Positions 1-8,448 of a stretch of 62,927 bases of DNA are shown here, piece by piece. Origin of the DNA: Clostridium sp. GTDB lineage: Bacteria > Bacillota > Clostridia > Lachnospirales > Lachnospiraceae. The position numbers and the translations under genes are program-made. Under the pieces are notes generated by a model, which did not search any database, was not told the DNA's origin, and saw only the letters and a program-made list of their open reading frames with translations. Position 1 is the first letter of the stretch. Every line of letters starts with the position of its first letter. The stretch covers positions 1 to 62,927 of the forward strand of contig JAMPFF010000015.1 in the NCBI GenBank assembly GCA_023664605.1, written 5' to 3'.

Positions 1-52
<52 letters not shown>

Positions 53-154
53 AGCTTACAAACCTTATAGATGGAATCCGCCAAGCCTTTCCGCTCTATC
101 GCCTGCGGAATTTATTGTACCTTGCAGCAGCAAAAATGTCAACGCTTTTTTCCG

Positions 155-2074
155 CTATCCTGCACAATACAGCCAGAGATGTGAGTTATCTTTACATTCT
201 TTCTGCAAATAATACATTTGCCCATGATACTCTAAAGTTTCTGCCGATGTCCGGGATGAAATAATATAATCAGGCACAAACGCTGCATCCTCATATCGTG
301 AACTTATATTTTCCACCATGATATGCCTGATACAAACTTCTTTCTCCTCTAACTGCTGCCAGAGCGGAAACTCATAGTCGATAGCGCCTATCAATAATCC
401 TACCTCATTTGCTTCTTCCGGTATCAAACTACATACTTTTTTATAATCATCATAAAGATATCTTTGCTCATAAAAATATCCGTAAAATCTTTCTGCATCT
501 CCGAGTTGAGAAATCGGTCTATGAAAGTTCACTAATCCTATTAACTCTACACCGCACATAAATATAATTACCGCAGCCGGCCATGTTGCTATGACCCTGC
601 TTCCCAGATATTCCCGAAAATCCTCTATTTCATATGCAATAACAGGACAAAGCAGCGCCAGATAAGATATCATATATCTGACTACATAAGGCTCCCATCT
701 GACCAAACAACAGAACAGAATAAAAATCACAGATACCGACATTGCATAAAATTTACCTATCTTATTCTTTTGCTTTCTGAATCGCCATATTCCCCATAGC
801 AAACACAAGGTAAACCACCAAATAACAATATCATTTACTGCCGTATCATGTCCATATGTCCTGAACTCATGAAGAATAAATTCTCCTCCATCTTCTGATA
901 TACTAGGGTCATTAATTGCTACTTTTAAAATGTCCGCTATGCGGTAAATAAAGGCCTCTATCCACGGTCCGCTTTTCTCCATATAAACAGTCGGCAGATT
1001 AAAAGCATAATTCTTTAACCCATTTACCAGAATATACAACGGATTTACCGTTCCCACCAACTGCCTTTGTCCGGTCATAGGCAGCGTAATCGAACCGAAT
1101 GACTGAACATTACGAAACATTTCCGGAAAAAGAAACAATAGCATTTCCGGAACTACCCAAAGCAATAATCCGATAATTGTTTTTACAGATTCCCTTTTTC
1201 TAATACATTTTACTAACAAAAGAACTGCCAAAACTGCCATACCAATCAATACTGACGGTTTGGTTAAATATCCAAACGCAATACACCCTCCCAGGATGAG
1301 GCAGATACTTATTGTTTTTTTATCATATTGGACATGATATTCTTCCTCTATCATGTCCAGATAGTAATATACGAAAATCAACAGCCAAAGCGTTGCAAAC
1401 TGATCCACCTGCGTTGTCAATGCTTCCGCGAAAGCAATCGGACAAGTAAAAAACAAAAATGCCGCAAGCTGTGAATAACGTCTGCTACATCCAATTTTTA
1501 TCGCAATCTCATACACCAGCCAAACATTAGCAAGGGCAGATAAGCACTGTAATAAATTAACAAAATAATCTTTGTTTCCAGACAGAATATAAACATGCAG
1601 ATTTATAAATTCTGCAAGCACCGGACTGACATTTCCTCTAAGGTCATATGTCGCATAATGTCCAACACTCTGATTCTGCGCCCAATTTGCAACTCTGGGC
1701 AAATGATATGCCATAGAATCCCAATTATAGGGAACGGTTCGTACCGCCAAATGAATTAATCCTACTGCAAGCAAAATCCAAATCAGATTTTTATATAAGA
1801 TGCCTGCTATACGTATCAAAAATTCTTTTTCTAACTTAATGCTTTTCGTACTGCCTTTTTTCCTCCGAATCAGAATCCATACCAATAACGCTAAATCCAA
1901 CAATCCCCAAAAAGCAATCAAGGTCCATAAAGTAACCAATGAAAATATTGACAATAACTCTAATGAAAAATAAGCCATTCCCACCCATACTAAAATGGCT
2001 CTTGTCCAAGATTCTATCAGTCGGTTTTCATGATGCTCCAAATAAAAACAATATAGCAACAAAATAAATGACAT
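155..2074 (-). CDS. GT-C fold membrane glycosyltransferase (family 39/83-like)
   Basis: A 639-residue polytopic membrane protein with about ten or more hydrophobic segments. After an N-terminal membrane block comes a large loop with NWDSMAYHLPRVANW, an acidic-residue loop of the type seen in lipid-linked-sugar-dependent GT-C enzymes (PMT/ArnT, RgtA-D). By family analogy it would move a sugar from a polyprenyl-phosphate donor to an acceptor outside the membrane; donor and acceptor cannot be read. The start is supported by GAAAGG about 7 nt upstream. A related-looking but longer GT-C type protein lies at 43500-45800. No operon partner is visible, and the amidase upstream has its own promoter. 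Confidence 0.65.
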   Translation of the reverse strand: MSFILLLYCFYLEHHENRLIESWTRAILVWVGMAYFSLELLSIFSLVTLWTLIAFWGLLDLALLVWILIRRKKGSTKSIKLEKEFLIRIAGILYKNLIWILLAVGLIHLAVRTVPYNWDSMAYHLPRVANWAQNQSVGHYATYDLRGNVSPVLAEFINLHVYILSGNKDYFVNLLQCLSALANVWLVYEIAIKIGCSRRYSQLAAFLFFTCPIAFAEALTTQVDQFATLWLLIFVYYYLDMIEEEYHVQYDKKTISICLILGGCIAFGYLTKPSVLIGMAVLAVLLLVKCIRKRESVKTIIGLLLWVVPEMLLFLFPEMFRNVQSFGSITLPMTGQRQLVGTVNPLYILVNGLKNYAFNLPTVYMEKSGPWIEAFIYRIADILKVAINDPSISEDGGEFILHEFRTYGHDTAVNDIVIWWFTLCLLWGIWRFRKQKNKIGKFYAMSVSVIFILFCCLVRWEPYVVRYMISYLALLCPVIAYEIEDFREYLGSRVIATWPAAVIIFMCGVELIGLVNFHRPISQLGDAERFYGYFYEQRYLYDDYKKVCSLIPEEANEVGLLIGAIDYEFPLWQQLEEKEVCIRHIMVENISSRYEDAAFVPDYIISSRTSAETLEYHGQMYYLQKECKDNSHLWLYCAG

Positions 2075-2188
2075 CTTTATACCTTTCTTAATGTATAACT
2101 ATCCTATCTTTCTTTACCTCCTATATCATAGAGTATTTTAAAAAAAGCGTCAACTGCCATAAAACAATAGATATTCCATTTTCCGTCT

Positions 2189-3178
2189 TCAGTCCGCCTC
2201 CAACATATACGAATCCACATCCGCAAGTAATTGTTCCCACGCGTCCTCATGCTCTACATAGTACAACGGGCAGAGTTTTCCGCCGCAGTCGTAATGGCGC
2301 AGAATATCGCTGCTTTCCAGCTTGTATTCCTGCAAAAGCCATGCCAGCATATGTACCAGAGAATCATAAGTTTCCTGCGTAAACTTTCCGTCCTCGTCCA
2401 GATAACAGCATTCTATCGAAAGAGAATCTTCATTCCTTGTCATAACGGCATATGCCTGCTCATCCGAGGGAATACACTGTATAATTTCTCCCTCGTACCC
2501 AATAATATAATGCGCGCTTGCGGCTCGTTCTTTCGTTATCGGCAGATTCGCAAAATAACTTCTGTTATTTACCGCGCTTGTTCCGGGATTTGCCGTGTAA
2601 TGCACGAAAATATTTTTTACCCCTGTCAGTTTCGTACCCGGTCTGGAATATTCGTTCACTTCCAGAAAAGCAGTCGAAATCTCCGGCGCTTCTATCTTTG
2701 ATTTTCCTATCTCGCTAAAAACCGGGATATTTATAGAAGAAATTGTATCGCTGTTTTTCCATTGCTGTACGCTTTTATATACCTCACCAATCAACATTCC
2801 TACCAGTACGCAGCAGCACAACACCATGCAAAACGCCAGTGTACGGTAGAAATAGGCGCGGCGGCGTCTTGCTTTCCTGCGCCTGTATATCTGCTCCGCT
2901 CGCGCGTCTCTGCTCTGTCTGCCATGCTGCGTTTGTACCGCTCTGCTCCTGTTCTGCCTGTTATCCTGCTGCCGTACCGCTCTGCTCTTATTCTGGCTGC
3001 TGCTTTGCGTCCGCGCATTCTTTCTGCGCCGCGCGGCAGCACCGTCATCGTCCTGTCCGATTACAGATAGTGTCTTACCGTGGCTGCCGGACTGCGGCTT
3101 CCTCTCCGTTGTGACAATTTCCCATAAGACGACTTCATCCTTTTTCTTCTGTACATTGCTATGCACGCAACTTCCCAC
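2189..3178 (-). CDS. membrane-anchored N-acetylmuramoyl-L-alanine amidase (Amidase_2)
   Basis: A 329-residue protein. The first ~105 residues are cytoplasmic, very basic and low in complexity (runs of R, Q, S and N). One transmembrane segment follows near residues 112-132 (FYRTLAFCMVLCCCVLVG), then an extracellular Amidase_2/PGRP-type domain from about residue 185. Zinc-ligand motifs are visible: VHYT near its start and RHYDCGGKLCP near its end. It should cut the amide between muramic acid and the peptide stem. The start is uncertain: the open frame begins at a GTG, and a second GTG four codons later has GGGTGG in front of it. The promoter carries the 11-bp repeat box shared with the 32 kb two-component system. 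Confidence 0.82.
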   Translation of the reverse strand: MGSCVHSNVQKKKDEVVLWEIVTTERKPQSGSHGKTLSVIGQDDDGAAARRRKNARTQSSSQNKSRAVRQQDNRQNRSRAVQTQHGRQSRDARAEQIYRRRKARRRRAYFYRTLAFCMVLCCCVLVGMLIGEVYKSVQQWKNSDTISSINIPVFSEIGKSKIEAPEISTAFLEVNEYSRPGTKLTGVKNIFVHYTANPGTSAVNNRSYFANLPITKERAASAHYIIGYEGEIIQCIPSDEQAYAVMTRNEDSLSIECCYLDEDGKFTQETYDSLVHMLAWLLQEYKLESSDILRHYDCGGKLCPLYYVEHEDAWEQLLADVDSYMLEAD

Positions 3179-3236
3179 CCTCTACACTGCTGTCTTTTTC
3201 TTAAAATTACTGCTCTAAAAATTGCTTTCTAAAAGT

Positions 3237-3270
3237 ATCATAGCAGAGTTATCTTTAAAAACTCTCTAAA
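3237..3270 (-). promoter_or_regulatory. 11-bp direct-repeat response-regulator box with -10, upstream of amidase
   Basis: On the minus strand TTTAGAGA (3263-3270) and TTTAAAGA (3252-3259) lie exactly 11 bp apart. A -10 hexamer TATGAT (3237-3242) starts 17 nt after the start of the second repeat. The same geometry occurs at 27057-27090, 29671-29704 and 32243-32276. This is the pattern of an OmpR/PhoB-type activator site replacing a -35. Confidence 0.7.
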
Positions 3271-3348
3271 AATAGCCCTTTTCAAACGACTATCTATATA
3301 TTAGAGTCATAATCTTTAGAAAAAGTTTCAAAAAATCTTAAATTTACA

Positions 3349-5649
3349 TTAATTTTCGCTTTTCTCCTCCAAATATTCCAATATTTTTTGATACAGTTCC
3401 ACCATACTTTCTTCCGATTCGGAATAGGGATAAAGTTCGCCGAACATTTCCTCCATATGGCTTCTTTCATATGTTATATTCTCATACTCCCCGCTAAAAT
3501 CGGAAGTATCTCCGCTTCCTTCCTCCTCTGCTTTCTTTATCTGGATATTGCAGTATTCCAGATTCTCAACCGCGGCAAACATAAGCGCCGCCTCCAGAAA
3601 TTGCGTGTTCGCGCTTATCTGGGCGTCGTTATCTACCTGCATCCGATAATACAAAGTGACCTCATACGGTTCGGTCGTAGTTTCTAATGACAGATATTGA
3701 TAACTCAATCCTGACGCAACCGGAAGCGCGCCCGCTATTTTAGAGGCTTTTACGGCGTCCCCTATATAGGGCGTTCTGTTTTCCACTAAAATATTTAGCA
3801 CCCGCATCATCGACTCCCTGCTCTGATACAATATCGTCACGGATTCAGCTAACTCCTCCAATTCCCGGTTCATATTCATAAGTTCCGCCTGTATGTCCTC
3901 TTCCGCGTCCGTATTGTCCGCCGATATATAGAGATAGCAGGGGGCGTCCACCGGCACATATACTTCCGTAATGGTTTCATTCGGCAGATAGTCCACGGAA
4001 TCTTCCGTTAAAACTTCCTCACTTGGTAAAGCTTCAATGTCTATTGGTGCATTTTCATCCTCATAATAGGGCAGATTTATCACTTCTTTTTCTACTTCCT
4101 CCGGCGCGGGAATCGGGTAAATATCGCCATTAGATTGCTGTGCCATCGTACCCTCTGCGGATTCGTCCGGTATCAAATAAATTGTTTCGTCCTCCGTATT
4201 GCTGTCCGTTCCCGGCACGCCGACACTATGGTTACCGCTGCCCGGCATTTCTTCATTGCCGCCGCCCGGCGTTTCCTCAGGATAATAGGTGTGTTCTTCT
4301 TCATGATACTCATGTTGGGTGGTTTCTTCCGTCAGTCTTTCCTGCTCTGCTCCTTTATTGATATAAGTCCGCAGATTCGGGCTGGAACCGTATTTCCCGA
4401 CCGGTATCACCTCCCGCTTATCGGCAAGCGCTTTTGCCTCTTCGTAATCCATCATGCAGAAACGCCCTATTTCCCTGTCGGAAGCCTTATGGTAGACAAT
4501 GACGTCCGTGCCGTTTTCCCCGCGGCAGTACGCCTTTTTCATAAAAGACGCCGGGAATGTTATCTGAAAACAGCTCGTCGTCACGGTCTGCGTACTTTCG
4601 CCCTCCAATAAATATGTGCCGTCCGGATATTTTTTTGCCTGTGTAAAAGTAAATACCGCCGCTATGCCAATGACCGCAAGGCACAGAATCAGCACGGCAG
4701 CCAACCTCTGCGGCTTTTCGACAATTCTTTGCAGCCGCTCTTTTACGCTTCCCGCGCCGCCTGTCATGGTAGTCGCCGCGCACATCATATCGGACGCGGT
4801 GGCTTTTCTGGTAATCAGGAAAACCAAAGTTTTTCCATAAGCAATCCGCTCATCCTCCCCAAGCATCCTGATAACCGCTTCGTCACAGGCAAGTTCGCAG
4901 TCCTGCTTGGACAACACCGCCGCCAGCCATACAAGCGGATGGAACCAGTAAACGGTCAGCAGGACGCAGCGAAGCGCCGACCAGAATACGTCTCCGTGTC
5001 GGTAATGGCAGTATTCATGCGCCAGTATATGTTTCACCTTTTCTTCATCGTCCGCCACATCTTCCGGCAGATAGATACTCTGTCTGCCCGGCAGACCGTA
5101 CAAACACGGTGACGGGAGATTTTTCGCCGTATAGACGGACAGCTTGCAATCTGTTGTTTCGTATTTGACGCGCTCTTTTTTCAGCTTATGGGAAAAACGG
5201 ATATTCACCGCCAGCACCCATACGCCCGCCACGACCATACCGCAGTACCAGATGATTTTCAGCCAGTCAATCCACGTCCATGTCCAGGTAACACGTCCCG
5301 CGACAAAGACCGCGGTAGGTCCGTCCGCACCCGTCTCTCCCAAAAAAGGCAGTTCATCAAAGGTAAAATTGTCATCTACAAATCTTACCTGCGTATGCTC
5401 CGTTTCCAGCGGCTCTATCAAGTCTTGCAGCGCATTTTCCGCCCTGTCCGCCACATTCATAATACTGAAATCGCTCTCCGGCAGAATATGCGGAAAAACT
5501 ACGGCAAGGCATGGCATGATTAGCCGAAGCGCCACAACCAGCCAGAGCGCATACTGCAAGCCCGCGCTGATTTTGTCTTTGCACAGCCGCCTTAAAAGCA
5601 CAATGCACAAAATTAAGATAGCAGAGGTTATTATCGCGTCTTTCATCAT
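3349..5649 (-). CDS. M56-family (BlaR1/MecR1-like) membrane metallopeptidase sensor
   Basis: A 766-residue protein with N-terminal membrane helices and a zinc peptidase motif HEYCH (His211, Glu212, His215), the HExxH of BlaR1/MecR1-type M56 peptidases. A further membrane helix lies near residues 318-336. After it comes a ~420-residue outer domain, rich in Glu/Asp, that does not look like the penicillin-binding domain of BlaR1, so the signal is probably not a simple beta-lactam. In the family, the activated peptidase triggers loss of the BlaI repressor. The ATG overlaps the blaI stop codon by 4 nt (ATGA), so the two are translationally coupled. An ATG one codon downstream is equally possible. 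Confidence 0.85.
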   Translation of the reverse strand: MMKDAIITSAILILCIVLLRRLCKDKISAGLQYALWLVVALRLIMPCLAVVFPHILPESDFSIMNVADRAENALQDLIEPLETEHTQVRFVDDNFTFDELPFLGETGADGPTAVFVAGRVTWTWTWIDWLKIIWYCGMVVAGVWVLAVNIRFSHKLKKERVKYETTDCKLSVYTAKNLPSPCLYGLPGRQSIYLPEDVADDEEKVKHILAHEYCHYRHGDVFWSALRCVLLTVYWFHPLVWLAAVLSKQDCELACDEAVIRMLGEDERIAYGKTLVFLITRKATASDMMCAATTMTGGAGSVKERLQRIVEKPQRLAAVLILCLAVIGIAAVFTFTQAKKYPDGTYLLEGESTQTVTTSCFQITFPASFMKKAYCRGENGTDVIVYHKASDREIGRFCMMDYEEAKALADKREVIPVGKYGSSPNLRTYINKGAEQERLTEETTQHEYHEEEHTYYPEETPGGGNEEMPGSGNHSVGVPGTDSNTEDETIYLIPDESAEGTMAQQSNGDIYPIPAPEEVEKEVINLPYYEDENAPIDIEALPSEEVLTEDSVDYLPNETITEVYVPVDAPCYLYISADNTDAEEDIQAELMNMNRELEELAESVTILYQSRESMMRVLNILVENRTPYIGDAVKASKIAGALPVASGLSYQYLSLETTTEPYEVTLYYRMQVDNDAQISANTQFLEAALMFAAVENLEYCNIQIKKAEEEGSGDTSDFSGEYENITYERSHMEEMFGELYPYSESEESMVELYQKILEYLEEKSEN

Positions 5650-6044
5650 CTAACCCCTTTCCTGTCCTGTTCTGCTTTTTCCGCCTGTTCCAATATCTGA
5701 TAAAGTTCTTCGATATCCTGTCTCGTCAGCGCCTTATCTTCCACCATCGCGTTCACCATCATGCCGATGCTTCCCCGGTAGACTTTATTGAGAAAGCCTT
5801 TCGCCTCCCGGATGGAAACTTCTTCCTGTAAAAGCAGCGGATAGAACTGCTTCGCACGTCCGTTCGTCCGAAAAGACACCGCGCCTTTTTTCTCCATTCT
5901 GTTAAGCATGGTAATGATAATATGCTTATCCCATCCGGTCTCTTTTTGCAACGCCGCCGTCAGCTCCGTTATGGTCGCACTTTCTCTCTCCCACAGCACA
6001 TTCATGATTTTCCATTCCCCGTCCGATAAATTTACGTTTGACAT
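5646..6044 (-). CDS. BlaI/MecI-family transcriptional repressor
   Basis: A 132-residue winged-helix protein of the usual BlaI length. It opens with LSDGEWKIMNVLWE and carries WDKHIIITMLNRMEKKG in the DNA-recognition region, both typical of the family. The C-terminal half, with NKVYRGSIGMM, fits the dimerisation and cleavage region. It is first in a two-gene operon with the M56 protein. The promoter at 6342-6370 has a dyad just after the -10, consistent with autorepression. A 206-bp palindromic element separates that promoter from the start codon. Confidence 0.9.
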   Translation of the reverse strand: MSNVNLSDGEWKIMNVLWERESATITELTAALQKETGWDKHIIITMLNRMEKKGAVSFRTNGRAKQFYPLLLQEEVSIREAKGFLNKVYRGSIGMMVNAMVEDKALTRQDIEELYQILEQAEKAEQDRKGVR

Positions 6045-6075
6045 ATATTTTTTCCTTTCTGTATGTGGATATACT

Positions 6076-6281
6076 CAAGTAATTGCGAAACGCCGAAAAA
6101 AGATTGTTTACGGGTAAAAATACAATCCAACGCGGGCACGCTCTCGCTACAGTTCAACCGTAACGGCGCATAATATGCGAAAATACCGCATATAAACGCC
6201 GACGGTTTCTCAGTCCCCGCTTATGGATTTGTATATTTTACCCCAAGCCCAACATTATCATAGGCGTTTCGCAATTACCTG
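6076..6281. repeat. 206-bp MITE-like palindromic element in the blaI leader
   Basis: The ends are terminal inverted repeats: CAAGTAATTGCGAAACGCC at 6076-6094 and its near-complement at 6263-6281 (18 of 19 match). Inside, further arms pair: GGGTAAAA with TTTTACCCC, and AACCGT-ACGGCG with CGCC-ACGGTT, so most of the element could fold into one long hairpin. It is flanked by perfect 12-bp direct repeats TGTGGATATACT at 6064-6075 and 6282-6293. These could be a target duplication, but they also resemble the operator half-site nearby. No reading frame worth calling is inside, and I saw no second copy in the window. Confidence 0.6.
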
Positions 6282-6320
6282 TGTGGATATACTTCCTGCA
6301 GGCAGATGTGTCGCCGTATG

Positions 6321-6370
6321 TAGGTATACTATCGTATACCTATTATAGCAACAAGGTATACATATGTCAA
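6321..6370 (-). promoter_or_regulatory. blaI-M56 operon promoter with BlaI-type operator
   Basis: On the minus strand there is TTGACA (6365-6370), a 17-nt spacer and TATAAT (6342-6347), both full consensus. Right after the -10 lies a perfect dyad, TAGGTATAC-N4-GTATACCTA (6321-6342). A further half-site, AAGGTATAC, lies in the spacer. The placement would block RNA polymerase and fits autorepression by BlaI. Confidence 0.75.
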
Positions 6371-6411
6371 CCGTAAAAGATAAACAAGCAATCCACCCAC
6401 AGCTAAAATAA

Positions 6412-6478
6412 TCTTAGTATTTTCTTAACAATTTCTTATATGAAAATCAATAAATTAAAATTGGATATTTGATAAAAT
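6412..6478 (+). promoter_or_regulatory. vanR promoter with three 11-bp VanR-type repeats
   Basis: TCTTA occurs at 6412, 6423 and 6434, exactly 11 bp apart, as expected for tandem OmpR-family sites. A -10 TAAAAT follows at 6473-6478, and no good -35 stands 17 nt before it, which suggests an activator-dependent promoter. A 22-bp stretch from 6410 matches 19 of 22 bases at 8351, upstream of vanW. Confidence 0.6.
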
Positions 6479-6511
6479 AGAAACACCACTCTATGGAAAG
6501 GAAAGAATTTT

Positions 6512-7219
6512 ATGTCCGATAAAATATTGGTTGTTGATGATGAAATCGAGATTGCGGATTTAATAGAAGTCTATCTTAAAAATGAAAACTATACGGTATT
6601 CAAATTTTATAATGCAAAAGATGCCCTTAATTGTATTAATACTACAATCCTCGACCTTGCTATTTTAGATATTATGCTCCCCGATATGGATGGTTTCACC
6701 CTTTGTCAGCAGATAAGAGAACGCTATACTTACCCTATTATCATGCTGACCGCGAAAGATAAAGAAATAGATGAAATCACAGGATTGACGCTTGGCGCCG
6801 ATGATTATATTACAAAACCTTTTCGTCCTCTTGAAATGATTGCAAGAGTAAAAGCACAACTGCGCCGCTATAAAAAATATAATCTTTTACATACAGAAGA
6901 AAACGATGATGCAATTCTTCATCATCTTGGACTTGTTATGAATATTAAAACACACGAATGTCTGCTGAATGAAAAGCCGCTTACATTAACGCCTACGGAA
7001 TTTTCCATTCTGAGAATCTTATTGCAGCACAAAGGTAATGTTGTCAGCTCAGAGGAGTTATTCCATGAAATCTGGCAGGACGAATATTACAGTAAAAGAA
7101 ATAATACTATTACTGTCCATATCCGCCACTTACGCGAAAAGCTGAATGACAGTCTTGATAATCCAAAGTATATCAAAACAATATGGGGGGTAGGATATAA
7201 AATTGAAGCGCAAAAATAA
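6512..7219 (+). CDS. vanR: VanR-type response regulator (OmpR family)
   Basis: A 235-residue protein with a receiver domain (residues 1-115, phospho-acceptor Asp53 in LDIMLPDMDG, Lys in TKPF) and a C-terminal winged-helix DNA-binding domain ending in TIWGVGYKIE. It is the first gene of a vanG-type operon and is followed by the sensor kinase. In van systems the phosphorylated form activates both its own promoter and the resistance promoter; the repeats at 6412-6438 and 8353-8368 are candidate sites. GGAAAGG precedes the ATG. Confidence 0.9.
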   Translation: MSDKILVVDDEIEIADLIEVYLKNENYTVFKFYNAKDALNCINTTILDLAILDIMLPDMDGFTLCQQIRERYTYPIIMLTAKDKEIDEITGLTLGADDYITKPFRPLEMIARVKAQLRRYKKYNLLHTEENDDAILHHLGLVMNIKTHECLLNEKPLTLTPTEFSILRILLQHKGNVVSSEELFHEIWQDEYYSKRNNTITVHIRHLREKLNDSLDNPKYIKTIWGVGYKIEAQK

Positions 7220-8336
7220 AAATGCTAATGCCAATTATGCACAATTAAAAACAAAATTATATTTTCGGCTTATTGGAATCACTGTTATTGCATTTATTAT
7301 TACTTTTGCTTTTTATGATATAGTATGGCGTAAACGGGGCGGTGACTGGATAATTTCTGTCTTTCAACATCTATTTCTTATGGATTATAAGAACGCCTAT
7401 AATTTATATCAGCAGCTATTTCGGAACCATTCAGATTTACTTTGGATAGGTTTTATTATGATTGTATTCTGCATTCTGCTCCGTACTATCCTAACTTGGT
7501 TTATTTCGTATTTGAGTATCGTCAATCAAGGAATCGACGCACTGTTATCTGATGACAGTGAAATCACCTTTCCATCTGAAATGGCAGAAACAGAGCGAAA
7601 ATTAACTGCGGTAAAAGCAGAATTAAGAGAGCGCGCTTTAGTAGCCGAACTGGCAAATCAGCGAAAAAATGAACTGGTTATGTATTTGGCACACGATATA
7701 CGCACACCGCTTACCTCTGTTATCGGTTATCTTGAACTTATGACAGACGCTCCGGATACGCCTTTAGAACAAAGAGCAAAATATATGCAGATTACCCTTG
7801 ATAAAGCAAACAGATTGGAAAAGATGATAAATGAGTTTTTTGAAATCACACGCTATAATTTGCAGCAGATTAGCATTAACAAAGAAAAAATAGACCTTTA
7901 TTATATGTTGATGCAGCTTTCCGACGAATTATCCCCTCTTTTAGCCGCTAACGGAAACACATCGATACTTAAAGTTGATGAAAATTTAACTGTTTATGGC
8001 GACCCGGATAAATTAGCGCGTGTGTTTAATAACATATTGAAAAATGCCGTTGCATATAGTTATCCGCATACGGAAATAGTAATTTCCGCTTTTGAAAAAG
8101 AAAACTCTATGCAAATCTCATTTTCTAATAAAGGAAAAACCATCCCCAAAGAAAAGTTACTATCCATTTTTGATAAATTTTATCGCTTAGATGAAGCGCG
8201 TGCCTCAAACACCGGTGGCGCCGGATTAGGATTAGCGATAGCGAAAGAAATCGTATTATTACACGGCGGAACTATTTCTGCCGACAGTGAAAACGATATG
8301 ACAATATTCACCGTTACACTGCCAACGGCAAATTAA
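7203..8336 (+). CDS. vanS: VanS-type sensor histidine kinase
   Basis: A 377-residue kinase with two membrane segments (about residues 22-44 and 75-97) and a short outer loop, as in glycopeptide sensors. The H-box is YLAHDIRTPLTSVIGYL with His164; the N-box is NNILKNAVAYS and the G-box GGAGLGLAIAKE. The start is a TTG inside vanR, a 17-nt overlap, and no ATG is available nearby. It is predicted to phosphorylate VanR in response to glycopeptide and to dephosphorylate it otherwise. A terminator hairpin follows, separating the regulatory from the resistance genes. Confidence 0.88.
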   Translation: MKRKNKNANANYAQLKTKLYFRLIGITVIAFIITFAFYDIVWRKRGGDWIISVFQHLFLMDYKNAYNLYQQLFRNHSDLLWIGFIMIVFCILLRTILTWFISYLSIVNQGIDALLSDDSEITFPSEMAETERKLTAVKAELRERALVAELANQRKNELVMYLAHDIRTPLTSVIGYLELMTDAPDTPLEQRAKYMQITLDKANRLEKMINEFFEITRYNLQQISINKEKIDLYYMLMQLSDELSPLLAANGNTSILKVDENLTVYGDPDKLARVFNNILKNAVAYSYPHTEIVISAFEKENSMQISFSNKGKTIPKEKLLSIFDKFYRLDEARASNTGGAGLGLAIAKEIVLLHGGTISADSENDMTIFTVTLPTAN

Positions 8337-8352
8337 GAAAATTTCTATACAA

Positions 8353-8368
8353 TCTTAGGATTTACTTA
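8353..8368 (+). promoter_or_regulatory. VanR-type repeat pair before vanW
   Basis: TCTTA at 8353 and ACTTA at 8364 are 11 bp apart, inside a 22-bp stretch that matches the vanR upstream repeats at 19 of 22 positions. This suggests a VanR-controlled resistance promoter. A clear -10/-35 pair is not visible, because the terminator stem occupies the expected position. Confidence 0.5.
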
Positions 8369-8374
8369 AAAACC

Positions 8375-8425
8375 AGCCTGCTTATTTTTGATAGCATTTA
8401 CATATCAAAATAAGCGGGCTTTTTT
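8375..8425 (+). terminator. rho-independent terminator between vanS and vanW
   Basis: AGCCTGCTTATTTTTGATA pairs with TATCAAAATAAGCGGGCT (8403-8420) across a 9-nt loop, followed by a T run (8420-8425). It would limit read-through from vanRS into the resistance genes. Confidence 0.8.
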
Positions 8426-8448
8426 AGCGCAAGAAAAAGGAGCGTCAT

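Noticed and set aside
2231-3114. Plus-strand frames opposite the amidase gene
   Set aside because: They reflect the low-complexity basic region of the amidase and have no binding sites or recognisable domains.
4487-4783. Second minus-strand frame inside the M56 gene as a frameshifted gene
   Set aside because: The M56 frame is open and domain-consistent throughout, so this is a shadow.
6064-6293. Full insertion sequence in the blaI leader
   Set aside because: Only 206 bp and no transposase frame; at most a non-autonomous element.
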